Source of the DNA: an uncultured Bacteroides sp.
GTDB taxonomy: Bacteria; Bacteroidota; Bacteroidia; Bacteroidales; Bacteroidaceae
DNA length: 64,000 bases
Assembly: GCF_963675905.1 (NCBI RefSeq)
Contig: NZ_OY780936.1
Span: 1,621,946-1,685,945, forward strand
Direction: 5' to 3'
Part shown: piece by piece, positions 52,993-61,394 of the stretch
How positions within the stretch are numbered: position 1 is the first letter of the stretch
Layout of the letters: each line of letters opens with the position of its first letter
Made by a program: the position numbers and the translations under genes
The notes under the pieces: model-generated
Database searches by the model: none
Told to the model about the DNA's origin: nothing
Seen by the model: the letters and a program-made list of their open reading frames with translations, nothing else

Positions 52993-53877
52993 ATGAACGT
53001 TACATATTCTTCTTATAAGATTAGTAAAACGGTAAGCTATGCCTTTTTGTGGTGTAGCTTTGCTGTTGTTCATGCACTAGTAATGCAGCCACTTATTCCT
53101 ATCTCTTTAGGATGGTTGCTTCTCGACGGTTTTCTTTTTTCTACCTTACTCATATTTCTTGGGTTGGTATACAAAATCTATGTGCAGAGCAAATTGCTTT
53201 CTCTGACGATTTTCCCTCAAACAGTTTTCAATTATGTCAGTCTGGGAATATGCACCATGGCTTTATGGTTGGGAGGCGGATTACTGCTTCTTTACCTGTT
53301 TGTTCCCGGGAAAGTATTCAGTTCTTTGCTTCCCACTGTTCCGGTAAGAGCATTGATTGGAGCATTAATTTATACCAGTGTAGCAATCTACGATTATTTA
53401 ACGCCTGATAAAGAGATAGAGGATGGTGAAAATTGTGCTAAGGAGGAAATTTCTAAGGAATTCACAACATCTAAGGAGCACTTGGCTCCCGAGGTGTCCT
53501 TACCGATAAGTGAAACACTCCCGGCGGATGTGCATACAGAAGATGAGATTCTGGAACGTATCGCTATAAGATCTGGTCAGAAGATTCAAGTAGTTATGAT
53601 CGATGAAATCTATTATTTTCAGTCCGATGGGGATTACGTTATGATCTTTACCGAGAAAGGCAAATATATGAAGGAACAAACCATGAAATACTTTGAAGAG
53701 CATTTACCCAAAAATAAGTTTGTGCGTATTCATCGTTCGTGTATAGTCAATGTGGAGATGATATCGCGTATAGAATCTTACAATAAACAACAGCAAATGC
53801 TGATACTAAAGAATGGTCATCAGATAAAGGCAAGCGTTGCCGGATACCGCACATTGAAAATAGCTTTGCAGTTGTAA
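52993..53877 (+). CDS. Membrane-bound LytTR-family transcription regulator
   Basis: A 294-residue protein with four membrane helices (about 10-140), an acidic linker (about 140-190, KEEISKEFTTSKEHL) and a C-terminal LytTR DNA-binding domain (about 190-293): RSGQKIQVVMIDEIYYFQSDGDYVMIF, then KNKFVRIHRSCIVN and IKASVAGYRTLKIAL. There is no receiver domain, so it is not controlled by phosphorylation; the membrane part probably senses the signal directly or through the LiaF-like partner. Such regulators act on DNA while anchored in the membrane. The cotranscribed LiaF-like gene precedes it by 3 bp. Confidence 0.85.
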   Translation: MNVTYSSYKISKTVSYAFLWCSFAVVHALVMQPLIPISLGWLLLDGFLFSTLLIFLGLVYKIYVQSKLLSLTIFPQTVFNYVSLGICTMALWLGGGLLLLYLFVPGKVFSSLLPTVPVRALIGALIYTSVAIYDYLTPDKEIEDGENCAKEEISKEFTTSKEHLAPEVSLPISETLPADVHTEDEILERIAIRSGQKIQVVMIDEIYYFQSDGDYVMIFTEKGKYMKEQTMKYFEEHLPKNKFVRIHRSCIVNVEMISRIESYNKQQQMLILKNGHQIKASVAGYRTLKIALQL

Positions 53878-53923
53878 TGCTGCTTTCAACACCTGTAAAC
53901 AAGCAACGTTTTTCTATTATCTA

Positions 53924-55054
53924 TTAAAAAGTAAATCCTATATTTAATTGAGTATTATCAATATTCGCCTCCCAATCATACATGTGACTAAACAAAAGCT
54001 TGCAAAATATGGAATGTTTTTTGTTTAGTTGATAGTCTAATCCTGCTCCTCCATACAAACCAAAATAATTTGATGGAAGAGGATATTTGTAATATCCGTT
54101 ATTATATATAATAGTAGAAGTTTCAAAAAGTTGTGAATAACTAACACCTGCTTCAATTGTAGGATTCAAATTCTTTGATAACATAAAAGAATATTTTGGC
54201 CCGATTGAACCGGTTGCTATAATAGAACTCAGATGAACCATACTACTTTCCAATTTAGATAATGAAGCATCTATTTGCAAACTCAGAGGTTTCGAAAGAC
54301 GTGGGTTCGACATTTCAAGCTGTACTCCGATTATAGGCGCAGTACTATTAATCGAATTGTATAAGATCTCCAAAAGAGTGTTTTTAAAAGTAACCTTTGT
54401 TGATTGATAGCCTGCATATATTGAGAAGTCGTAATTCATAAACGACTTCCTATAGTCGTTGGCAAAAACAATACATTCTTCACCGGGAGCACACATTTCG
54501 GAATGATAACTCTTAGTTAGCGTAATCATTGATTTACGATCAAAAAAGGCTCTTTTGGCTTTTTGGCTTACAGACTTGCTATTCCTGAATATATAACTCA
54601 AAACACCTTTGTATTTATTGTCTGAAATAAGTTTATTATTCTCAATCTTATTATATTCTTTGCTAACAGCAATCATTTCACCATTTTCGTCTTCAAAATA
54701 ATAGCAACCATTTTTAAGTGGATAATAAAAAAGATCTTTTATTCCCTGAACCAGATATTCCAAAAAAACCTTTTGTGGTTCATTGTCTATATTGATAGTG
54801 CGGGAAATATAATATTTCTTTTCATTAATAAACATGTAAGCTATAAGATCTTTTGGATAGTATGTTTGATCTTCGTCTTTTTCGGAAAGTTTGAATTTGC
54901 AGAAGCTGCAATTCATTTTATCAGATTGGAAATCTATAAGCCCTTTAATTGTATCATTCTTATTTGTTACTATGTATCCTTTTCTATAATTATCTTGAGC
55001 ATTTACTGAAATTGCCAGAAATAACAAAAAAGCAAAGGTTGATATATATTTCAT
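53924..55054 (-). CDS. Outer-membrane beta-barrel protein, unknown function
   Basis: A 376-residue protein with a signal peptide (about 1-19, ending SVNAQ). The first half (about 25-150) is a small domain with YIVTNKNDTIKGLIDFQSDKM and a CSFC pair (FCKFKLSEKD); the second half (about 200-376) is a strand-rich barrel (FSIYAGYQSTKVTF, AGVSYSQLFETS, GLYGGAGLDYQLN), ending with NTQLNIGFTF. The two-part layout is common in Bacteroidota surface proteins (tRNA-modification-like N-terminal domain plus barrel). Function unknown. Confidence 0.7.
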   Translation of the reverse strand: MKYISTFAFLLFLAISVNAQDNYRKGYIVTNKNDTIKGLIDFQSDKMNCSFCKFKLSEKDEDQTYYPKDLIAYMFINEKKYYISRTINIDNEPQKVFLEYLVQGIKDLFYYPLKNGCYYFEDENGEMIAVSKEYNKIENNKLISDNKYKGVLSYIFRNSKSVSQKAKRAFFDRKSMITLTKSYHSEMCAPGEECIVFANDYRKSFMNYDFSIYAGYQSTKVTFKNTLLEILYNSINSTAPIIGVQLEMSNPRLSKPLSLQIDASLSKLESSMVHLSSIIATGSIGPKYSFMLSKNLNPTIEAGVSYSQLFETSTIIYNNGYYKYPLPSNYFGLYGGAGLDYQLNKKHSIFCKLLFSHMYDWEANIDNTQLNIGFTF

Positions 55055-55305
55055 TTCTTATTATTTTATATTGTTACTATTATTTATAAGAAACATAGTG
55101 TTTAGCAAATAAATACAACCATATATAGTTAGTTTTAAACATCTTAAACTATTCAAAGAATTAAGAATAAGATAAAATATTTCATCTTTATATTTACAGT
55201 TAGTATCGACAAAGGTATGGAAATATTCTAAATATAAATAATTTATAAAAATATTTTTTACAGAAATATTAATAACATACATATGCAAAGGAATGAAAAC
55301 CCATA
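55055..55305. other. AT-rich intergenic region
   Basis: About 250 bp with no open frame or repeat I can support; the divergent promoter of the barrel gene is probably here but is not clearly recognisable. Confidence 0.4.
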
Positions 55306-55336
55306 AACAAAAAAGCCTGCAAAATTAATGCAGGCT
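55306..55336 (-). terminator. Terminator after the C1B peptidase
   Basis: AGCCTGC (55314-55320) pairs with GCAGGCT (55330-55336), followed on the minus strand by a T run. Confidence 0.85.
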
Positions 55337-55366
55337 CTATTCTCAGAATAAAGTTATTATTCTGTT

Positions 55367-56764
55367 CTATTCTTCTTCAGCAAACATTGGATCCCAGGCA
55401 GGAAGTCGGATTGGTTTCTGTTTCAGAAGTTCCATAATCTTTGCAGGAACATATTTTTTTTCAACCACAAGGCGAAACATGTATTCATTGAACCATTCGT
55501 CTGTCATAATCAAATGTCCCTGATAACCATTGGTTGCTCCCCAACTATTTTCAACCATCCATTTGTTTGGTTTGCCATCCTTATCAAGATTTACAGCCAT
55601 CAAAGTCATAGCGTGAGAAGAACCGCTGGCGAAAGTTTGCACACGTTGTTTCTTGTCCATTCCGAATGAAGTACCCATTAAAGAAGCATAATCGAAATTG
55701 TTGATGTCCAGTAATCCTCTGTCAGAGTTAAGGAACTTACCTACATCGCAAGAGAAGTACATCATAGTGCTGTCTTTAATAGAACTGATAGCCATCTCTT
55801 TTATTTCATTAATAGGAAGATTAATATAAGTCCAGTTCTTACCATCATAACGGTGACGGTCGAAATCAATCTCGTACGTTTTATAATAATCACGGGTAGG
55901 ATCATTCATGAACATCACATAGTTATTAGTGAGATCATTATTTACGTATTCCTTAAAGAAAGACATGGGAGTGTACTGTTTGGTATTTACAGGATTTCCT
56001 TTTGCATCTTTCAGAGTCCAGGTAAATTCTGTAGGAGGAACCCCTAAATTAAGAACCAGCATACGATAAATAGTGCTTAGCATCTCTGTCTTGCTCTTTG
56101 CCAAAGCCTCTTTCTTTGCACCTTTAGCAGCTTGTTCGCGAAGCTGTAATCCATACTCACGGAGTTTCAGTAAGATAAGATTAGCCATCTGAGCTGTGTT
56201 GTCGCTACTGTTTGTTTCAGGCATTATTTCTTTAGGAACCAATCCATATTTGCCCACAATGTCTGATATACCGGTAAACTGTCCGCCGTCACTCAATGGA
56301 TTTTTAAACAACCATTCCACCATCTTATCGTCTATTGGTTTCTTGTACGTATCAATTACCCCTTGTAGGAAAAGGTTCGATTTCTCCAGCTGATCCCAGA
56401 AAAAGCAATAGTTCTGCGAGAACTCAAAAGAACCAAGCTTATACTTGGCAATCATTTTAGATCTCATCACGTTTAGTCCGGTAAACAACCAGCAACGTCC
56501 CGATTTCTTCTGATCGGCAATTCCTTTTGATTCAACTTTGTTGGAGAAATAAGTATCCAGGCCAGCCAAGTTATCCTGATTTAAAGCAAGCTTTTTAATG
56601 TCGTTACTCCCGATTGCATTGCGGATAGCCTTGTCGGAAGCCGTAGCCTGATAACTATGTTTGATACTTTGTAGCATGTCGCTCGAAATGCCCCCGTCAC
56701 CTTGCTGAGCATTGGCGTAGATTGCCGTAGCCAGAGCAATGGCCGTTATAAATCTTTTATTCAT
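55367..56764 (-). CDS. C1B-family cysteine aminopeptidase (bleomycin-hydrolase type), secreted
   Basis: A 465-residue peptidase of the PepC/bleomycin hydrolase family. The triad is complete: C91 in SGRCWLFTGLNVMR, H384 in SSHAMTLMAVN and N406 in VENSWGATNGYQGHLIM. Unusually for PepC, it begins with a signal peptide (MNKRFITAIALATAIYANAQ), so it works outside the cytoplasm, as in other Bacteroidota. The family trims N-terminal residues of peptides using a C-terminal arm in the active-site channel. It has a promoter whose spacer is nearly identical to that of the lipoprotein gene at 58517. Confidence 0.92.
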   Translation of the reverse strand: MNKRFITAIALATAIYANAQQGDGGISSDMLQSIKHSYQATASDKAIRNAIGSNDIKKLALNQDNLAGLDTYFSNKVESKGIADQKKSGRCWLFTGLNVMRSKMIAKYKLGSFEFSQNYCFFWDQLEKSNLFLQGVIDTYKKPIDDKMVEWLFKNPLSDGGQFTGISDIVGKYGLVPKEIMPETNSSDNTAQMANLILLKLREYGLQLREQAAKGAKKEALAKSKTEMLSTIYRMLVLNLGVPPTEFTWTLKDAKGNPVNTKQYTPMSFFKEYVNNDLTNNYVMFMNDPTRDYYKTYEIDFDRHRYDGKNWTYINLPINEIKEMAISSIKDSTMMYFSCDVGKFLNSDRGLLDINNFDYASLMGTSFGMDKKQRVQTFASGSSHAMTLMAVNLDKDGKPNKWMVENSWGATNGYQGHLIMTDEWFNEYMFRLVVEKKYVPAKIMELLKQKPIRLPAWDPMFAEEE

Positions 56765-56797
56765 ACTAAATTATTCTCTTGTTTTATAATTCCAGAA

Positions 56798-56829
56798 CAA
56801 AAGTAATTATTCTGAGGTGTTGAGGCAAA
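56798..56829 (-). promoter_or_regulatory. Promoter of the C1B peptidase gene, twin spacer with 58551-58582
   Basis: On the minus strand, TTTG (56826-56829), 20 bp and TACTTTTG (56798-56805). The spacer includes a 17-bp stretch, CTCAACACCTCAGAATA, identical to that of the promoter at 58551-58582. The start codon lies 33 bp downstream. Confidence 0.78.
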
Positions 56830-56897
56830 TAATTTTAGTATAAATATTTATTAGAAAAGCATTGATAGATAGAATTATGTAATATGAAAACGTGAAG

Positions 56898-57440
56898 TTA
56901 CATTTTTAGTCTGGCACGATGTAAAGCCGGATAGATTCGTTTTCCATCTACCTGCTTGCTCTCGAATATAATCACTTCAGAGATGGTAAACTGCCCCGGA
57001 CGTATTAATGAGAAGGAAGAAAGATCGACCAACTCTTTAGGGCGAGAGAGCAGAGATATATGAGGCTTGAATGGTGACTTCTGCAGAACAAATCCGTTCT
57101 TTTCCAGTTTCTCGTGAATGCACCCCCATAGCTGAAACAGTTTATTCACACTGCCTCCTACTCCAGCCCATAACGTGTGAGCTCTAGGGAAAGAAGGAAA
57201 AGCACCGAGCCGGTCAATGTGTAATCTGAATGCTTTATTCTCTAAGGCTATCTCATCAATAATCTTCGCCAATACAGGAATCGATTCATCTGCTGTTTCT
57301 CCCAAAAATTCCAATGTAATGTGAAGGTATTCCATTGGTTTCCACGAACCGTTAAGTCCCAGTTTCTTCATTTGTAACTGAGACTCAAAAAGAGATTGCT
57401 TCACATAAGCAGGCAGATCAACTCCAATGTATATTCTCAT
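56898..57440 (-). CDS. thpR: RNA 2',3'-cyclic phosphodiesterase (2H family)
   Basis: A 180-residue protein of the 2H phosphoesterase family. The two catalytic HxT/S motifs are HITLEF (H40) and HISLLS (H127), with MRIYIGVDLP at the start and the KxPFKPH segment of ThpR/LigT. It hydrolyses 2',3'-cyclic phosphates in RNA ends or ligates tRNA halves in reverse. Cytoplasmic, no signal peptide. It follows the lipoprotein gene by 54 bp on the same strand and may share its promoter. Confidence 0.9.
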   Translation of the reverse strand: MRIYIGVDLPAYVKQSLFESQLQMKKLGLNGSWKPMEYLHITLEFLGETADESIPVLAKIIDEIALENKAFRLHIDRLGAFPSFPRAHTLWAGVGGSVNKLFQLWGCIHEKLEKNGFVLQKSPFKPHISLLSRPKELVDLSSFSLIRPGQFTISEVIIFESKQVDGKRIYPALHRARLKM

Positions 57441-57494
57441 AATTGTTTAACCTTTACTGCTAAAACAAAAATAAGAATAAAATAGTTTAAATAA

Positions 57495-58517
57495 CTACTG
57501 ATATTGAATATAAATAGGTTGTGGTTTCAGCTTCATCAGTTCAGGAGGCGTAAGCATACGGTGAGGCGGACGCTTCAGATCGTTCTTGTAGAATAGCTTG
57601 AATCCGGTAAACTGTATAGGTTCCCGATAAATATAATCGTGATACGTATCATATTTAAGAACCGGAGCACCCCAGCCGTCCATGTTTATTACAATCTGCA
57701 CTTCAGGATGTAATGCTATCTTCTTGTAATTGGTAACCATTCGTTGAGTAAAACGATGAACAACAAACACTTTCGGAGGTAAATTGTTCTCTTTTACCAG
57801 TCTGGCCAGATAGTCAGAACAGTAATTAATATCGCTCGCATCGTATGTTCCTATTTTTGTTCCCGGTTTGCTGCCATCTTTCATAGAGAATTCAGGGTCA
57901 ATAGCCAGATGCACATGAGGCATTTTAAGGTATTTCTCGAGCAAAGGAACTTCCTCTCTTAAATTACTAAGAGCTACTTGCACGTCAAGAAATACAATCG
58001 CATTTCCCATTCTGGCAATGGATAGAGCAGAATCTATCTGAACCTCGGGCATGCGTGTTCGATACTTACCTCCTTTTAAAGGAGCACCTTGAGCAACCAC
58101 GGCTATATAATGAATGGCCGGTTGTACAGGAGTAGACGGATCGGCCTTTTCCCAAGCCTTTAGCTCTGCATTTAATCTTTTCCATACTTCTTTAGGAGGA
58201 TATTCTCCCAGAATACCCATCCTTTTTGAATAGAGATTACCGTAATAAGCAACAATTCTTTTGTAGGGCAAAATAGCTCCCTTTATAGGATAGGGCTGAC
58301 GCTTTACAGGCCATCGTCCAGTTGTGTCGCCGTTAGCTAAGGCTTTCAGTCTTTTATTGTAGGCAATGGTATCAGTTCCTAATGGTTCCTTTTTGCTTAT
58401 TTCTTCTGCTGGAGCCTTATCTGGTTTATAATCTGCTGTGTCTGATTTCGTTTTTAAAGTGCATCCGGAAAGGATACAAACAAGTGCAATAGCCAGGGGA
58501 ATTATGTTTTTTCTCAT
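57495..58517 (-). CDS. Lipoprotein with a TIM-barrel-like domain, unknown function
   Basis: A 340-residue lipoprotein (lipobox LSGC, Cys at 19), followed by a charged linker (about 20-75) and a domain of about 250 residues. Segments such as HYIAVVAQGAPLKGGKYRTRMP, NAIVFLDVQVALSNLREEVP, HVHLAIDPEFSMKDG and KVFVVHRFTQRMVTNY look like successive barrel strands with acidic residues at strand ends (LDV, AIDPEFS), as in some glycosidase-like folds. I do not assign a reaction. Promoter lies directly upstream and matches that of the C1B peptidase. Confidence 0.65.
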   Translation of the reverse strand: MRKNIIPLAIALVCILSGCTLKTKSDTADYKPDKAPAEEISKKEPLGTDTIAYNKRLKALANGDTTGRWPVKRQPYPIKGAILPYKRIVAYYGNLYSKRMGILGEYPPKEVWKRLNAELKAWEKADPSTPVQPAIHYIAVVAQGAPLKGGKYRTRMPEVQIDSALSIARMGNAIVFLDVQVALSNLREEVPLLEKYLKMPHVHLAIDPEFSMKDGSKPGTKIGTYDASDINYCSDYLARLVKENNLPPKVFVVHRFTQRMVTNYKKIALHPEVQIVINMDGWGAPVLKYDTYHDYIYREPIQFTGFKLFYKNDLKRPPHRMLTPPELMKLKPQPIYIQYQ

Positions 58518-58550
58518 ATAAAGGTTGCGAGCTTATGTGTTTTAACTAAA

Positions 58551-58582
58551 CAAATATAACTATTCTGAGGTGTTGAGACAAA
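58551..58582 (-). promoter_or_regulatory. Promoter of the lipoprotein gene, twin spacer with 56798-56829
   Basis: On the minus strand, TTTG (58579-58582), 20 bp and TATATTTG (58551-58558). It shares the 17-bp spacer CTCAACACCTCAGAATA with the C1B peptidase promoter. The start codon lies 33 bp downstream, as at the other promoter. Confidence 0.8.
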
Positions 58583-58606
58583 TTTAACAGATGATTTTTG
58601 ATATTG

Positions 58607-58638
58607 TTTCTCATTCCGGAGGAATTATAATAACTTTG
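58607..58638 (+). promoter_or_regulatory. Candidate promoter of the GNAT gene
   Basis: TAACTTTG (58631-58638) fits the -7 box exactly; a weak -33 candidate (TTTC, 58607-58610) lies 20 bp upstream. Leader about 95 nt. Confidence 0.5.
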
Positions 58639-58739
58639 TGCTAAGTTATTGATAGGAATGATGTACAAATACTATTCAAATTAGAGAAACGCTAAACCTT
58701 TTATTTCGGAAAATAGAATATTAATTAATAGATATTGAA

Positions 58740-59150
58740 ATGAATATAGAACTATCAGAAAAACGAAATATCGATAAAGAGCAGATATTAGAGTTGTACA
58801 GAAAGAATGAGTGGTCATCGGCAGAAAAACCGGATGAACTAATGAAAGCATTGGAAAATTCTCATGCTCTGGTATCAGCCTGGGATGGAGATAAGCTGGT
58901 AGGACTTGCAAATTCTCTTTCAGATGGTTATTTGGTGGTATATTATCCTCATTTATTAGTCTTGCCAGAATATCAAGGTAAAGGTATAGGACGAATGATA
59001 ATGGATAAGTTTCAGGAGAAATACGCCTCATTCCACCAACAGATATTGGTAGCTGACGGAGGCGCTATTGAATTTTACAATAAATGCGGATTCGAGAAAG
59101 CAGGAAGCTGCATGCCAATGTGGAAATATAAAGGACACGATCATGATTGA
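58740..59150 (+). CDS. GNAT-family N-acetyltransferase
   Basis: A 136-residue acetyltransferase. The acetyl-CoA-binding segment is LVLPEYQGKGIGRMIMDKF (Q/RxxGxG/A motif), and the C-terminal half has GAIEFYNKCGFEKAG, the usual beta-bulge and helix. The target amine cannot be predicted. The last codons and the stop lie inside a 28-bp perfect palindrome (59138-59165). An apparently monocistronic gene between oppositely oriented neighbours. Confidence 0.85.
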   Translation: MNIELSEKRNIDKEQILELYRKNEWSSAEKPDELMKALENSHALVSAWDGDKLVGLANSLSDGYLVVYYPHLLVLPEYQGKGIGRMIMDKFQEKYASFHQQILVADGGAIEFYNKCGFEKAGSCMPMWKYKGHDHD

Positions 59151-59165
59151 ATTCAATCATGATCG
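59138..59165. terminator. 28-bp perfect palindrome across the GNAT stop codon
   Basis: The sequence from 59138 to 59165 reads the same on both strands, with its centre just after the TGA stop (59148-59150). It encodes the terminal His-Asp-His-Asp. It may fold into a hairpin terminator, although a T tract is absent, or be a protein-binding site. Confidence 0.6.
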
Positions 59166-59211
59166 GTTATACATGTTGCACTTATCAGGTTTTAAAAGAA
59201 TAGTATTGCAA

Positions 59212-59628
59212 TTATTCCTCCTTTACTTCCTGATGAATAAACTCTTTGTCAATCCAGAAAGTAGCGTAAGTAGCTTTAAATTTCAGTAAGCAATAGTTTG
59301 TATCTTCAAACCCTTTTGGGAAAAATTCCACGAACCAATCAACCCAGAACTTCTTCTTTGTTTCCAGATCGGTTATCACTTCTACATCACCGGTTAACAC
59401 TACACTATTTCCATTTTCATAATAAGACAATCCTGCCTTAGGATTTTCGAGGAAATATTTCACTTTTAGCGAATCCTTACCTGTGGTGAGCCACACTGTT
59501 GAGTAACCTTTTGAACTGATTCTGGCCATTGGCACGGGTCTGGGATATCCTTCCGTACTAACTGATGCCAGATTTACAGTTTCGCACCTTTGTAACATAG
59601 ATGCTGCTTTTTTTTCTATTGATTCCAT
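59212..59628 (-). CDS. Pyridoxamine 5'-phosphate oxidase-like (split-barrel flavin-binding) protein
   Basis: A 138-residue protein with the split-barrel fold: LQRCETVNLASVSTEGYPRPVPMARI (first strands), TVWLTTGKDSLKVKYFLENPKAGLSYY and SVVLTGDVEVITDLETKKKFWVDWF. The TTGKDSxKxxxLxxNPxxxL pattern is the family hallmark for FMN or F420 binding. It most resembles general stress protein 26-type pyridoxamine-phosphate-oxidase-related proteins, whose reactions are mostly unknown. It is cytoplasmic and divergent from the deacetylase gene. Confidence 0.85.
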   Translation of the reverse strand: MESIEKKAASMLQRCETVNLASVSTEGYPRPVPMARISSKGYSTVWLTTGKDSLKVKYFLENPKAGLSYYENGNSVVLTGDVEVITDLETKKKFWVDWFVEFFPKGFEDTNYCLLKFKATYATFWIDKEFIHQEVKEE

Positions 59629-59725
59629 ATGCTGATAGATTATAGTTTCATAAGACTAAAACAAATATCTTTTATGATGGTTCTTTAATTAATAATGTTA
59701 TATTCGTAAAACAAATGCGAATACT

Positions 59726-60559
59726 ATGAATATAAAGATAATTATTTTTGAGCTTATTGTTGGATTAATATTAACCGGCTGTGATTATCACTCTCATGGC
59801 AAAGATAATGATAATAAACATATTACAGTAAAATCTGCTTCTAAAAAAAGTGATGCAGCCGATAAACAAAATAAGAATACAACTGCCCGGATTTTTGCTA
59901 AGCCGGAGATTCCCATTCTCTGCTATCACCGTATAGAAAATGGTAGAAAAAGCTACTATTCGGTAACTCCGGCTACCTTTGCCGCACACATGAAAGTTCT
60001 TGCCGATAGTGGATATCATTCAGTTTTACCAAGCCAACTATATGATTATCTTGTTTACAATAAGTCATTGCCTGCAAAACCTGTAATGATCACTTTTGAT
60101 GATTCACGCGAGGCGCATTTCAACCTTGCAGCTCCGGCAATGGAGAAGTATGGGTTCAAGGGAGTGTTCTTTATCATGACTGTTACGTACAACAAGAAGA
60201 ACTACATGACAAAGGAGCAGATCGCCCAACTGGCAAAGGCTGGTCATACAATCGGATTACATAGTTGGGATCATGTAATGGTAACTAAGTACAAGGATGC
60301 CGACTGGATAAAGCAAGTGGTAAATCCTAAAAAAGAACTGGAAAAGATTATTGGCTCTCCGGTAGAATACTGGGCTTATCCCAATGGAGTTTATGATCAT
60401 AAAGGAGCTGAGGAGTTAAGTAAATATTTCAAGCTCTCATTCACACTGATATCCAAACGCGATTCCGTTCAGCCATTGCAAACCATTCGACGAATGATTG
60501 TTCCTGAATGTTCGCCTCAGGGACTATTGAAATCAATGCACCGAACTTTTAGTCATTAA
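59726..60559 (+). CDS. Polysaccharide deacetylase family lipoprotein
   Basis: A 277-residue lipoprotein (lipobox LTGC, Cys at 19) with a short charged linker and a NodB-type deacetylase domain (about 65-270). Motif 1 is TFDDS (D125 and D126) and motif 2 is GLHSWDHV (H179 and H183), so the metal triad is intact. The segment PILCYHRIENG is the usual start of the domain. Family members remove N-acetyl or O-acetyl groups from peptidoglycan, chitin-like or exopolysaccharide substrates; a PgaB-like or peptidoglycan role is possible. It has its own transcript start region. Confidence 0.88.
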   Translation: MNIKIIIFELIVGLILTGCDYHSHGKDNDNKHITVKSASKKSDAADKQNKNTTARIFAKPEIPILCYHRIENGRKSYYSVTPATFAAHMKVLADSGYHSVLPSQLYDYLVYNKSLPAKPVMITFDDSREAHFNLAAPAMEKYGFKGVFFIMTVTYNKKNYMTKEQIAQLAKAGHTIGLHSWDHVMVTKYKDADWIKQVVNPKKELEKIIGSPVEYWAYPNGVYDHKGAEELSKYFKLSFTLISKRDSVQPLQTIRRMIVPECSPQGLLKSMHRTFSH

Positions 60560-60770
60560 TAAATTTCAAGTCGTACTAAGTAATCTATATATTTTTTCTA
60601 ATTAATTATTTGTTCGTCTATAATTAATCTTTTACTTTTGTTGTTTATTTAAAAATAAAAATATATTAATAACATTTTTGCGTTTGCATTAGTATTGAGC
60701 TTAAATAATCCGTTGAATCGGTTTTAGTTGAAAAATAAATGTAAACATTGAGGTTAATAAAAAAAAAACA

Positions 60771-61322
60771 ATGAAACGAATTTTTTTATTTCTAATTTCA
60801 AGTATTGCAACTTTAAATATTAGTGCACAAACGGAAACAACACAGTCACTAAATCTTGATCTTTTAGGTTTACAATATAATTATGAGAAACCTTTAAGTA
60901 AAACGATTACAATCAATTATCATGGAGGTTTTACAGGAAGTTTAGGATATAGCAGTACCACTATTAATTGGGGCGACGATGGTAAATATAGTAGTGACGA
61001 TTGGCTTTATTCTGTAAGAGGTGTTGTGGGAACTGATTTCCGTTATTACTATAATTTAGCATCCAGAGAAACTAAAGGCAAAAATACAAGAAAAAACTCT
61101 GCAAATTTTCTGGCTTTGGATATACAATATATAACTCCGGCAATTATTTCACATGGAGTAAACAAAGAATATATTGCTTTGCTCACTCCGTATTGGGGCT
61201 TGAAAAGAGTCTATAAAAATAATATTCTTTTTGAGTTGAATCTTGGATATAATGTTGGAATGCAGGGAGGCGACTGGGGTGGTTCTCCAAAAATAGATCT
61301 AAAGATTGGGTATGCATTTTAA
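60771..61322 (+). CDS. Small outer-membrane barrel protein, unknown function
   Basis: A 183-residue protein with a signal peptide (about 1-19, ending NISAQ). The mature part consists of strands such as LGLQYNYEKPLSKTITINYHGG, YSVRGVVGTDFRYYYNL, ALDIQYITPAII and ILFELNLGYNVGMQ, ending KIDLKIGYAF with terminal Phe: a barrel of about eight strands. It does not show a family signature that I recognise. Upstream 200 bp are AT-rich without clear motif. Confidence 0.7.
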   Translation: MKRIFLFLISSIATLNISAQTETTQSLNLDLLGLQYNYEKPLSKTITINYHGGFTGSLGYSSTTINWGDDGKYSSDDWLYSVRGVVGTDFRYYYNLASRETKGKNTRKNSANFLALDIQYITPAIISHGVNKEYIALLTPYWGLKRVYKNNILFELNLGYNVGMQGGDWGGSPKIDLKIGYAF

Positions 61323-61343
61323 TATTATCTATAATTAGAACTA

Positions 61344-61375
61344 TTTGGTCTTATTTTTAAGTCAGAATAGCTTTA
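61344..61375 (+). promoter_or_regulatory. Candidate promoter of the beta-galactosidase gene
   Basis: TTTG (61344-61347), 20 bp, TAGCTTTA (61368-61375), one mismatch to the -7 consensus. The ATG is at 61431. Confidence 0.5.
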
Positions 61376-61394
61376 TTTTTGTTTCCTTTGTTAG

